Source: Bradyrhizobium sp. WBAH42 (lineage in GTDB: Bacteria; Pseudomonadota; Alphaproteobacteria; Rhizobiales; Xanthobacteraceae). Taken from it: a stretch of DNA of 64,000 nucleotides. The notes under the pieces were generated by a model. That model made no database searches, was not told the DNA's origin, and saw only the letters and a program-made list of their open reading frames with translations. Below, in pieces: positions 1-9,581 of the stretch. How positions within the stretch are numbered: position 1 is the first letter of the stretch; each line of letters begins with the position of its first letter. The stretch covers positions 1,364,001 through 1,428,000 of the forward strand of contig NZ_CP036533.1 of the NCBI RefSeq assembly GCF_024585265.1. Direction: 5' to 3'. A program made the position numbers and the translations under genes.

Positions 1-1442
1 CGCGAGCGGCCGCGCATCGTCGTGATCGCATCGAACAATTGCTGCTCGTTGCCGATCGCGCCGTCGGTCAGGAACACGATCTGGCGGACCATGCCGGTGT
101 CGCCGAGCTTGTCGATCAGTGCCGCGCGCATCGCCGGCACCATCTCGGTGCCGCCGCGCGCCTGCAAGGCGCCGACGAAGGAGGTCGCCTCGCCGACATG
201 CGCGGCATCGGCCGGGACGGAGGCCGGAAACAGCACGTCCATGGTGTCGTCGAAGCGGATCACGTTGAAGCGGTCATTCGGCTGCAGGCGGCCGAGGGCG
301 TAGAGCAGGCTTGCCTTGGCCTGCACGATGGAGGTGCCGCCCATCGAGCCGGAATTGTCGATCACGAACACGACCTCGCGCGGCAGCGGCTTCTGCGTCG
401 CCTGCTCGGCGCTCGGCGGGGTGATGAAGGCGAGCAAATAATCGGCATCGCCGACATGCTCGCGAAACAGGCCGACCGACGGCGCTTTCTCCGCAGCCGG
501 CTTCCAGGTCAGCTCGAAGTCGCGGTCGGCGGGCACAGTGCCGTCGACGAGCGTGACCACGCGCGTCATGTTGTCCGGACTTTCCGTCTTGACGTTGTGA
601 TGATGGCTCTTGACCTCGCCGAGCGCGAAGCCGGCCTGCAGGCGGACCGTGATGCTGGTCGGATTGACCGGCGCATTTTTGCCGGGATCCAGCACGGGCG
701 GCGAGATGCGGTCGCGATCCGGCACCGGGTCCGACGTCGCCGCGCCCCAGCCCGAGCCATCCTTGCGGAAGTCGACACTCTGGATGATCGGCGCGGGATT
801 GTAGCGCGGGGCGACCACCAGCGGCAGGCGCAACGAATATTCATTGCCGACTTGATGCACCGGCTCCTGGTATTCGATCTGCACCAGCACGGTTTCGCCG
901 GGACCGATATTGGCGACCGAGTTGGTGAAGATGTTCGGCCGCTCCTGCTCGGTGAGCGCGGCCTTCTGCCCGGCGCGGCGCGCCTCCTCGTAGATCACGC
1001 GCGCCTGCTGCCGTTCCTTGATGTCGCCGACGATGACGCGGTCGCCGACCACCATCTTCAGCGTGTCGACGGCGCCGCCGGCCGCAAGCGGATAGACATA
1101 GGTGGCCTCGACCCAATCCTTGCTCGGGTTGCGGAATGCTTGCGTGACGCGGGCGCGCAAGGTCGGGCCCGACACCGTGATGTCGACATCGGTGCCGAGG
1201 CGGATCGCCTCTAGGGTGGCGCCGTCCTGCTTCAGCAGCAGGCTGCCCGACCGTGCGTCGCCGGGCTGGAGCAGGCTGGCCTGCTCGGTCGTTGCCGACC
1301 AACTCGCGCCAAAACTCACCAGCAGGGCCAGGAAGGCGACCAGCATCACCGCGATGCCCTGTGCGAGAAGGAACAGTCCGACCTTGATGAGGCGGCTCAA
1401 CAGGGGGTGTTCGTCGCCCTCGGCCGTATCGTAGGCGTCCAT
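1..1442 (-). CDS. VIT and von Willebrand factor A domain protein, 3' end cut off by the window
   Basis: The first 480 residues are visible; the gene runs off the left edge. Residues about 15-40 form one hydrophobic N-terminal membrane segment. A VIT-type region follows (around VGDRVIVGDIKERQQARVIY and NIGPGETVLVQIEYQEP), then a VWA domain with the MIDAS motif DNSGSMGGTS. This arrangement matches inter-alpha-trypsin-inhibitor-like bacterial proteins, including those called marine proteobacterial sortase target protein. They are envelope proteins thought to bind metal-dependent ligands; the ligand here is unknown. The ATG at 1442 is chosen because it opens directly into the membrane segment. 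The XRE regulator diverges from it across about 180 bp. Confidence 0.85.
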   Translation of the reverse strand, partial: MDAYDTAEGDEHPLLSRLIKVGLFLLAQGIAVMLVAFLALLVSFGASWSATTEQASLLQPGDARSGSLLLKQDGATLEAIRLGTDVDITVSGPTLRARVTQAFRNPSKDWVEATYVYPLAAGGAVDTLKMVVGDRVIVGDIKERQQARVIYEEARRAGQKAALTEQERPNIFTNSVANIGPGETVLVQIEYQEPVHQVGNEYSLRLPLVVAPRYNPAPIIQSVDFRKDGSGWGAATSDPVPDRDRISPPVLDPGKNAPVNPTSITVRLQAGFALGEVKSHHHNVKTESPDNMTRVVTLVDGTVPADRDFELTWKPAAEKAPSVGLFREHVGDADYLLAFITPPSAEQATQKPLPREVVFVIDNSGSMGGTSIVQAKASLLYALGRLQPNDRFNVIRFDDTMDVLFPASVPADAAHVGEATSFVGALQARGGTEMVPAMRAALIDKLGDTGMVRQIVFLTDGAIGNEQQLFDAITTMRGRS

Positions 1443-1623
1443 TGGCTTGCTCCCGAAGCATGTTTGCCGGTCCCAGCATCCGTCGGCGGGACGCCATTCC
1501 GCGAGCAGAATGATCGGCAATGTTCCGCCGCGGCCGTCCCGGGCTCGTTCCGGGCGGGCGGCCATGTGCGGTTTTGTGCTGGTTTGTGCGCCCTGCTAGA
1601 GTGACCAGACTGGAGCGGGGCTG

Positions 1624-2397
1624 ATGATGCAGACGCAGGACAAACTCACCGACAAGCAGCTTTCGGACGAGCAGAGCCGCGAGATCGCCGAGACCATTCG
1701 CGAGGAGCTTGCCCGGCGCCGGATCTCGCGGCAGGCGCTGGCCGAGCAGGCCAAGCTCAGCCTGTCGACGCTGGAGAAGGTGCTCGGCGGCCGGCGTCCG
1801 TTCACGCTGGCGACGACCGTCCGGCTGGAGCAGGCGCTCGGCGTCTCCTTGCGCAAAAGTGTTGTCGTGGCGACGCCCGCGGCCGCAAGCGATGTCGCGC
1901 CCGACAGCCTCGGCTCCTATGCCCATCGCGCGGTGACCTGGCTCGAGGACGTCTACATCACCTTGCGGCCGTCGTTCGGCGACAAGGATGCGATTTTCGC
2001 CTATCGCACCGAGATCGCGTGGGAGCCGAAGGTCTCGTCGCTGGTCTTTCGCGAGGGCGATCGGACCGATGCCGCCTACGAACATACCGGCGAGGTCGCC
2101 GTCCCGCATCAGTCCGGCTTCATCTACCTCGTCATCATCAAGCATGGCCAGCACCGCGTGATCACGGTGTCGCGGCCGACGGTGTCGGGCGAGATGTACG
2201 GCATCATCTCGACGCTGCGCGCCGGGCCCGGGTCGCAGCTCACGCCGATCGCGGCGCCGATCGCCTATGTGCCGCTCAGGAACGTTGCGAAGCCGTCTCT
2301 GGGCCGGGTCGCGTCCGGCGATGCCAACTATGAGCTGTACCGAAAGCACCTGCGTCGCACGGTGGAAGAGCCCTTCGCGCTCTTCCTGCCGGCATAG
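1624..2397 (+). CDS. XRE-family helix-turn-helix transcriptional regulator
   Basis: The protein has 257 residues. Residues about 20-75 form a Cro/C1-type helix-turn-helix (REELARRRISRQALAEQAKL, then STLEKVLGGRRPFT). The remaining 170 residues look like a sensory or effector domain with several beta-strand-like segments, and I do not recognise its ligand. It is divergent from the VIT/VWA gene, so it may control that gene or itself; this is inferred from position only. A second ATG directly follows the first, so the start could be 3 bp later. Confidence 0.85.
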   Translation: MMQTQDKLTDKQLSDEQSREIAETIREELARRRISRQALAEQAKLSLSTLEKVLGGRRPFTLATTVRLEQALGVSLRKSVVVATPAAASDVAPDSLGSYAHRAVTWLEDVYITLRPSFGDKDAIFAYRTEIAWEPKVSSLVFREGDRTDAAYEHTGEVAVPHQSGFIYLVIIKHGQHRVITVSRPTVSGEMYGIISTLRAGPGSQLTPIAAPIAYVPLRNVAKPSLGRVASGDANYELYRKHLRRTVEEPFALFLPA

Positions 2398-2517
2398 CCG
2401 CTTCGATCTCGTTCAGCACGCCTTCCGACGCGTTGAGGCTTGCGGGCATCGCCGAGCGTCGCTCGCGACGTCGATCACCACATGCGTTCAAGAAACCGCC
2501 CGCAAGGGGCGCTTCGA

Positions 2518-4068
2518 TCAGGCGTTGGCGACCTTCTTGTCGATTTCGGACGCCGCCGAGAACGCCTTGCGCAGGGTCGGCTTGTGGATCTTGCCGGTGG
2601 CGTTGCGCGGCAACGCATCGACGAAGCGGATCTGGCGCGGGCATTTGAAGCGCGCCAGATTGGCCGCGCAATGGGCGAACAGCTCGGTTTCCGTCAGCTC
2701 GTGTCCCGGCTTGATCGCGACGATGGCAAGGCCAACCTCGCCCCATTGCGCATCAGGAATGCCGATCACGGCAGCTTCCGCGATGGCGTTGAGCTGGTGC
2801 AGCACGTTCTCGACCTCGGCCGGATAGACGTTCTCGCCGCCCGAGATGTACATGTCCTTCCAGCGATCGACGATGTAGTAGAAGCCTTCCTCGTCGACGC
2901 GGGTGGCGTCGCCCGTGTGCAGCCAGCCGTCGGTGAAGGAGGTCTTGTTCGCCTCCGGCCTGTTCCAGTAGCCCGGCGTGATGTTGGGGCCCTTGACCCA
3001 GAGTTCGCCGAGTTCGCCGACATCGGCATCGCTGCCGTCGGGGCGCACGATACGCACCTCGGTGTGCAGCACCGGCTTGCCGGCGGAGCCGGCCTTGCGC
3101 GCTGCATCCTCGCGGTCGAGCACCAGCACAGCCGGCGAAGTCTCGGTCATGCCGTAGCCTTGCTGCAGCGCGACGCCGCGCGCCTCCCACACTTTCAACA
3201 GCGGCACCGGCATCGGCGCGCCGCCGACACCGCCGACGACCAGCCGGCTGAGATCGGTGGTCGCGAAGGCGGGGTGCTGCGCCATGAACTGATAGATCGC
3301 AGGCACGCCGAAGAACACGTTGATGCCCTGCGCGGGATCGTTGATCAGGCCGAGCGCCGTGCCGGGATCGAAGGCGCGCATGATCATCACGGTGCCGCCG
3401 GCATGCAGCACGGGATTGGTGTAGCAGTTGAGTCCGCCGGTGTGAAACAGCGGCAGCACGGTGAGCAGCACCGAGGTCGGCCCGATGCAGGCCGGGCCGC
3501 CGAGATTGACGCAATTCCAGAAGGTCATGCCATGGGTGATGGTCGCGCCCTTGGGATGGCCCGTCGTGCCTGACGTGTACATGATGGTCGAGACATCATC
3601 GAGCGTCACGTCCTCGGCGCGCGCCAGCGGCTTTGCGGCGGCGATGCCGGCTTCATAGCTGCCGCCCGGACCAAGCAGCAGGCTGGTCGCAACGTTGCAG
3701 AGCTTCGCCACGCTGATCGCCGTCTCGGCCAGATCAGTATCGTGGATCATCACCTTCGGCGCGCAGTCGGCGGTGATGAACTGAAGCTCGGGTACCGTGA
3801 GGCGGGTGTTGAGCGGCACGAAGGTCGCCCCCAGCCGCCCGCAGGCGAACTGCACCTCCAGCGTATCGGTCGTGTTCAGCGCCAGTACCGCGACGCGGTC
3901 GCCGCGCGAGACGTTGAGCGTGTGGCGCAGCAACGAGGCGAGGCGTGAGACGCGGGCGTCGAGTTGCGAATAGGTGAAGCGGCGCTCGCTCGCGAGGTCG
4001 ACGACCGCGGCCTTGTCAGGCGCGCGGCGGGCATGATGGGCGATCCAGTCGTAATAGCGAACGGCCAA
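2518..4068 (-). CDS. AMP-dependent acyl-CoA synthetase (fatty-acid CoA ligase family)
   Basis: This adenylate-forming enzyme activates a carboxylic acid to its acyl-CoA via an acyl-AMP. The P-loop-like motif is YTSGTTGHPKG, followed by GYGMTETSP and the hinge and C-terminal motifs GWLHTGDATRVDEEGFYYIVD, shown in part, and PRNATGKIHKPTLR with the catalytic lysine. The frame is open to 4326, but I place the start at a TTG at 4068 because AGGGAG lies 6 bp upstream and LAVRYYDWIAHHARRAPDKAA is a typical family N-terminus. That gives 516 residues, the usual length. It diverges from two acyl-CoA dehydrogenase genes and probably feeds them. The substrate is unknown. Confidence 0.88.
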   Translation of the reverse strand: MAVRYYDWIAHHARRAPDKAAVVDLASERRFTYSQLDARVSRLASLLRHTLNVSRGDRVAVLALNTTDTLEVQFACGRLGATFVPLNTRLTVPELQFITADCAPKVMIHDTDLAETAISVAKLCNVATSLLLGPGGSYEAGIAAAKPLARAEDVTLDDVSTIMYTSGTTGHPKGATITHGMTFWNCVNLGGPACIGPTSVLLTVLPLFHTGGLNCYTNPVLHAGGTVMIMRAFDPGTALGLINDPAQGINVFFGVPAIYQFMAQHPAFATTDLSRLVVGGVGGAPMPVPLLKVWEARGVALQQGYGMTETSPAVLVLDREDAARKAGSAGKPVLHTEVRIVRPDGSDADVGELGELWVKGPNITPGYWNRPEANKTSFTDGWLHTGDATRVDEEGFYYIVDRWKDMYISGGENVYPAEVENVLHQLNAIAEAAVIGIPDAQWGEVGLAIVAIKPGHELTETELFAHCAANLARFKCPRQIRFVDALPRNATGKIHKPTLRKAFSAASEIDKKVANA

Positions 4069-4334
4069 AGATGTCTCCCTCGACGGCCTCGTGCCGCCCG
4101 CTTTCTTGCTGCTTGCGCACCATGCCCGGCCTGGCCCTGGGGCCAGCCGGAGTCTGTGCAGCAACGTTTTTTTGCGCCAGAGTTGGCCTGCAAGCGGTGA
4201 AAATCGTCTTGCGTTGAGTTGCTGGCTTGCTGCCTTGCTTGAAGCATCCGCGCCAATCAGCCACTCCGCGCAAGTGAGCGGCCAAGGTTCCAGCCATGGT
4301 GGCCGGGACGAATCCGTTCGAGGCAAGTCCCGCG

Positions 4335-5471
4335 ATGAAGAGCCCGTTCTATACCGCCGAGCACGACGCGTTCCGCGACGTGATGCGGCGCTTCGTCGAG
4401 AAGGAGATCGCGCCCTTCGCCCATGAGTGGGACGAAGCCGGCGAATTCCCGCGCGAGCTCTATCGCAAGGCGGCCGAAATCGGCCTGCTGGGACTTGGAT
4501 TCCCGGAAGAATATGGCGGCATCGCCGCCGACCAGTTCATGAAGATCGTGGCGAGCCAGGAGCTTGCGCGCGCTGGCGCGGGCGGTGTCAGCGCGAGCCT
4601 GATGAGCCACACCATCGGCTCGCCGCCGATCGCGCGGGCCGCACGGGCCGAGATAAAGGCGCGCGTACTGCCGCAGGTGCTGTCCGGCGAGAAGATCTCC
4701 GCACTGGCGATCACCGAGCCGGGCGGCGGCTCCGACGTCGCGAACCTGCGCACCCGCGCGCGGCGCGACGGCGATCACTACGTCGTGAGCGGTGAGAAGA
4801 CCTTCATCACGTCAGGCATGCGTGCCGATCATCTGACCGCTGCGGTGCGCACCGGCGGCGAGGGCGCCGGCGGCGTCAGCCTGCTCCTGATCGAGGGCGA
4901 CACGCCCGGCCTGTCCAGGACGAAGCTGAAGAAGATGGGCTGGTGGGCTTCCGATACCGCGACGCTGCATTTCGACGAATGCCGCGTGCCCGCCGAGAAC
5001 CTGATCGGCGAGGAGGGCCAGGGCTTCAAGATCATCATGCAGAACTTCAACAGCGAGCGCATGGGCATGGCGGCGAGCTGCACCGCCTTCGCGCGGGTCT
5101 GCCTCGACGAGGCGATCGCCTATGCCAAGGAACGCAAAACCTTCGGCAAGCCGCTCGCGCAGCACCAGGTCATCCGCCACAAGATCGTCGATATGGCGCA
5201 GAAGGTGGCAGCCTCGCAAGCGATGCTGGAGATGCTGGCCTGGCGGCTCGAGCAGGGCGAGAGCCCGGTCGCCGAAATCTGCATGATGAAGAACCAGGCG
5301 ACGCAGACCATGGCGTTCTGCGCCTCCGAGGCCGTGCAGATCTTCGGCGGCGCCGGCTTCATGCGCGGCATCAAGGCCGAACGCATCTACCGGGAGGTCA
5401 AGGTCAACGCCATCGGCGGCGGCACCGAGGAGATCATGAAGGATCTGGCGTCCAGGCAGATGGGGTTGTGA
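4335..5471 (+). CDS. Acyl-CoA dehydrogenase
   Basis: An FAD flavoenzyme that introduces an alpha,beta double bond into acyl-CoA and passes electrons to ETF. The 378 residues show the usual N-terminal helical domain, the central motif ALAITEPGGGSDVANLRT and the C-terminal motif KTFGKPLAQHQVIRHKI. The C-terminal loop reads AIGGGTEEIM, with glycine where MCAD-type enzymes carry the catalytic glutamate, so the base is probably the helix-G glutamate as in LCAD or isovaleryl-CoA dehydrogenase (inference). An ATG at 4296 would add 13 residues. It is followed by a repeat and a second acyl-CoA dehydrogenase. Confidence 0.9.
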   Translation: MKSPFYTAEHDAFRDVMRRFVEKEIAPFAHEWDEAGEFPRELYRKAAEIGLLGLGFPEEYGGIAADQFMKIVASQELARAGAGGVSASLMSHTIGSPPIARAARAEIKARVLPQVLSGEKISALAITEPGGGSDVANLRTRARRDGDHYVVSGEKTFITSGMRADHLTAAVRTGGEGAGGVSLLLIEGDTPGLSRTKLKKMGWWASDTATLHFDECRVPAENLIGEEGQGFKIIMQNFNSERMGMAASCTAFARVCLDEAIAYAKERKTFGKPLAQHQVIRHKIVDMAQKVAASQAMLEMLAWRLEQGESPVAEICMMKNQATQTMAFCASEAVQIFGGAGFMRGIKAERIYREVKVNAIGGGTEEIMKDLASRQMGL

Positions 5472-5477
5472 CTTTCT

Positions 5478-5580
5478 GTCATTCCGGGGCGCGCGTAGCG
5501 CGAGCCCGGAATCCATCAGGCCGCATGCACCGTGGAGAAATGGATTCCGGGCTCATCGCTGCGCGATGCCCCGGAATGAC
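5478..5580. repeat. Intergenic inverted repeat, family A
   Basis: The arms begin GTCATTCCGGGGCGCG and end CCCCGGAATGAC, with inner arms built on GAATCCAT/ATGGATTC. It sits between the two acyl-CoA dehydrogenase genes. Other copies lie at 7434, 27475 and 56196. Confidence 0.9.
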
Positions 5581-5592
5581 AAAGGGGAAAGA

Positions 5593-6755
<1,163 letters not shown>

Positions 6756-6756
<1 letters not shown>

Positions 6757-7412
6757 TGATCACGCTGTATCATTGCGACGCCGCGCGCTCGTTCCGTCCG
6801 CTCTGGATGCTGGAGGAGATGGGGCTGCCGTATGAATTGAAGATGCTGCCGTTCCCGCCGCGCGTCTTCGCCAAGGATTATCTCGGCATCAATCCGCTCG
6901 GCACGATTCCCTTCATGATCGACGGCGAGACCAGGATGACGGAATCCTCCGGCATCTGCCATTACCTCGGCGCCAAATATGGCCCGACGCCGTTGATGGT
7001 CGGCCTGGATGATCCCGCCTATGGCACGTTCCTGAACTGGATGTATTTCAGCGACGCCACGTTAACCTTCCCGCAGACGCTGGTGCTGCGATACACCCAG
7101 CTCGAGCCGGAGGAGCGCCGCAACCCGCAGGTCGCCACCGATTACGCGAAATGGTTCTTGGGGAGACTGCGCGCCGTTGAGGCAGCGACGGCGAATGCCG
7201 AAACATTGTGCGCGGGCCGCTTCACCGCTGCGGACATTGTCATCGGTTACGCGCTTCGGCTCGCGAGCAATATCGGGCTTGCCAAGGATTTCGGGCCAAA
7301 CGTCGCAGCCTATTGGGCCCGCCTGCAGCAGCGCGACGGCTACAAGCGCGCCGTTGCTGCGGAGCAAAAGGCCGGGGAAGAGCAGAATATCGCGCCAAGA
7401 GTGAGGGCGTAG
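6756..7412 (+). CDS. Glutathione S-transferase family protein
   Basis: The 218 residues have an N-terminal thioredoxin-like GST domain (ITLYHCDAARSFRPLWMLEE, with NPLGTIPFMIDG and MTESSGICHYL giving the glutathione site) and an alpha-helical C-terminal domain ending near residue 205. The ATG overlaps the TGA of the upstream acyl-CoA dehydrogenase, and AAAGGAAA sits at a good distance, which fixes the start. Its role may be conjugation or isomerisation of an acyl-CoA intermediate or detoxification; this is inferred from operon context. A much longer open frame starting at 6057 is an out-of-frame read of the dehydrogenase. Confidence 0.88.
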
Positions 7413-7433
7413 GTTCCAGGGCCGTCATTCCGG

Positions 7434-7506
7434 GCGGTGCGGTGCGCCTTTGCGCACCTGGGAATCTCGAGGTTCCGGGTTCGCGCTTTGCGCGCCCCGG
7501 AACGAC
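7434..7506. repeat. Intergenic inverted repeat, family A (short, diverged copy)
   Basis: A shortened relative of the 5478 repeat: GTCATTCCGGGC at the left and GCGCCCCGGAACGAC at the right. It lies between the GST gene and the AraC regulator. Confidence 0.8.
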
Positions 7507-7611
7507 AGCGCATGTTTTCATGACAGCGCTATCCTACCGTGACAGCGCCCAAATTTCCGCTAAGGTGACCTCCGTCCGCAGCGGCCAGAGAGCCGCGCGA
7601 GGAGGAACCCA

Positions 7612-8412
7612 ATGGAATATAACGGTCGCGAATCCGACCATCTGATGCTGATCACGCCGGAGCGCGTGTTTTATGCGGGCCTGCTCGGCCGTCCGCGCAA
7701 GCGGACCCCCGGTTGCTGTCACGTCTATGTCGCGGTGAAGGGCAATCTGCACCTCACCATCGACGACGTCCTCGCCACCGGCGAGCTGTTCGTCACCCTG
7801 CCGAACCAGCGGCATTCCATCGCCAGCGACTATCGTACCGTGATCAGCGTGACGCTGGAGCCGGAGAGCATGCCGGATGGCGTGATCGAGGCCTTGGCCG
7901 CGCGCTTGATCGGACCTGACAGGGCCGCCTATGCCCGCAAGATCCTCGCCGCCTATGCGCTGCTGCGCCAGCGCCGTTATGGCGACATCACCACCGCCGA
8001 GTTCGACGAGATGTGCTTCGGCGAGGCGCTGCCGCGCCGTGTGCTCGACCCGCGCATCTCGCGCGCCGTGGCCCGCATCGAGCGCTTCTCCGGCGAGCCG
8101 GTGACGGCGGACACCTGCGCCGCGGAAGCTGGCCTCTCGGCCTCGCGCTTCCTGCATCTGTTCAAGGAGGAGACCGGCATCTCGTTCCGCTCCTTCCGCG
8201 CCTGGAAGCGCGCGCGGCATCTGCTGCACTTCGCCAACCAGGATCTCAACCTCGCCCATCTCGCGCAGGACATCGGCTATCCCGATTCCACGCATTTCAG
8301 CCACTCGATCCGCCGCTTCTACGGCCTCAAGCCGCGCGCGATCTTCGTCGGCTCGCGGGATCTTGCGATCTATCGCAGCACCGAGACGGTGCGGATGGCG
8401 GAGGCATCGTAG
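7612..8412 (+). CDS. AraC-family transcriptional regulator
   Basis: The 266 residues carry an N-terminal cupin-like sensory region (about 15-100) and a C-terminal double helix-turn-helix of about 100 residues: DTCAAEAGLSASRFLHLFKE, then LAHLAQDIGYPDSTHFSHSI with the family signature FYGLKPRAIF. The start has a strong ribosome site, GAGGAGGAACCC directly before the ATG. It sits inside the acyl-CoA block and is the most likely local activator; its effector is unknown. Confidence 0.9.
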   Translation: MEYNGRESDHLMLITPERVFYAGLLGRPRKRTPGCCHVYVAVKGNLHLTIDDVLATGELFVTLPNQRHSIASDYRTVISVTLEPESMPDGVIEALAARLIGPDRAAYARKILAAYALLRQRRYGDITTAEFDEMCFGEALPRRVLDPRISRAVARIERFSGEPVTADTCAAEAGLSASRFLHLFKEETGISFRSFRAWKRARHLLHFANQDLNLAHLAQDIGYPDSTHFSHSIRRFYGLKPRAIFVGSRDLAIYRSTETVRMAEAS

Positions 8413-8416
8413 CTTC

Positions 8417-8506
8417 GTAGGGTGGGTTAGCCGAAGGCGTAACCCACCAATTCTGTCTCTGCGAAGATCAAAGAGGTGGGTTACGCCTTCGGCTAACCCA
8501 CCCTAC
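8417..8506. repeat. Intergenic inverted repeat, family C
   Basis: A near-perfect hairpin with outer arms GTAGGGTGGGTTAGCCGAAG and its reverse complement, separated by about 30 bp. It directly follows the AraC stop and could act as a terminator for either strand. Variants lie at 13202 and 63626. Confidence 0.92.
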
Positions 8507-8601
8507 GGATCTCCTTTCCCAGCTTCTCCGCGCAAGAAGCCGCATGTCGCGCGGCACATGATCGCCAGCGTTGAATTCTCAACGTGCGAGACATTGAACG
8601 C

Positions 8602-9468
8602 ATGAGCGACAAGGCCGTCATCACCTGCGCGCTGAACGGCGTGCTCACCGACCCCAAGCAGCACAACGTGCCCGTGACGCCCGAGCAGATGGCGCGCGAG
8701 GCCAAGGCTGCGTTCGAGGCCGGCGCGTCCATCATGCACATCCATCTGCGCCAGCAGGCGCCGGGCAAGGGACATCTGCCGTCCTGGGAGGTCGCGGTCA
8801 GCAAGGAGATCCAGCAGGCGATCCGCGAAGCCTGCCCGGGCGTGATCATCAACCACACCTCGGGCGTGTCGGGGCCGAACTACTCCGGCGCGCTCGACTG
8901 CATTCGCGAGACCAGGCCGGAGATCGCCGCCTGCAATGCCGGCTCGCTGAATTATTTGAAGGTGAAGGCCGACAACAGCTGGGCCTGGCCGCCGATGATG
9001 TTCGACAATTCGGTCGAGAAGGTGAAGGACTATCTCGACGTCATGAACGCGGTCGGCACCATCCCCGAGTTCGAATGCTTCGACGTCGGCATCGTGCGTT
9101 GCGTCGGCATGTACACCCAAGTCGGCATGTACAAGGGCCCGCTTGAATACAACTTTGTGATGGGCGTCGCCTCCGGCATGCCGGCCGACCCTGAATTGCT
9201 GCCGATCTTGATCAAGCTGAAGCGTCCCGAGGCGCATTGGCAGGTCACCGCCATCGGCCGCGAGGAGATCTGGCCGCTGCACCAGCGCTGCGCCGAGCTC
9301 GGCGGTCACTTGCGCACCGGCCTTGAGGACACGTTCTACCTCGCCGACGGCAAGAAGGTGACGTCGAACGGTCAGCTCATCGAAGCCGTCGCCGCCTGCG
9401 CAAGGCGCGCCGGCCGCGAGATCGCGTCACCGGCCGAGGCGCGGAAGATCTTTGGGACGAACAGGTAG
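8602..9468 (+). CDS. BKACE family (3-keto-5-aminohexanoate cleavage enzyme-like) protein
   Basis: The 288 residues match the beta-keto acid cleavage family, which condenses a beta-keto acid with acetyl-CoA to give acetoacetate and a new CoA ester using a zinc ion. The metal motif MHIHLR is present near residue 45, as are TSGVSGPNYSGALDCIRETRPEI (shown in part: NHTSGVSGPNYSG) and the C-terminal RTGLEDTFYL. Family members act on many beta-keto acids, so the substrate cannot be named. ATG 8602 is preferred over 8584 as giving the usual N-terminus. It lies upstream of the acyl-CoA carboxylase genes. Confidence 0.87.
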   Translation: MSDKAVITCALNGVLTDPKQHNVPVTPEQMAREAKAAFEAGASIMHIHLRQQAPGKGHLPSWEVAVSKEIQQAIREACPGVIINHTSGVSGPNYSGALDCIRETRPEIAACNAGSLNYLKVKADNSWAWPPMMFDNSVEKVKDYLDVMNAVGTIPEFECFDVGIVRCVGMYTQVGMYKGPLEYNFVMGVASGMPADPELLPILIKLKRPEAHWQVTAIGREEIWPLHQRCAELGGHLRTGLEDTFYLADGKKVTSNGQLIEAVAACARRAGREIASPAEARKIFGTNR

Positions 9469-9481
9469 GTATCGCCTCACC

Positions 9482-9567
9482 CGTCATTGCGAGCGAAGCG
9501 AAGCAATCCAGAATCTCTCCGCGGATGCAGTCTGGATTGCTTCGTCGCTTCGCTCCTCGCAATGACG
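9482..9567. repeat. Intergenic inverted repeat, family B
   Basis: Arms CGTCATTGCGAGCGAAGCGA and CTCCTCGCAATGACG, with inner arms around CAATCCAGA/TCTGGATTG. A second copy lies at 57649. It fills almost the whole gap between the BKACE and carboxyltransferase genes. Confidence 0.92.
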
Positions 9568-9581
9568 AGCAGGATCAAGTC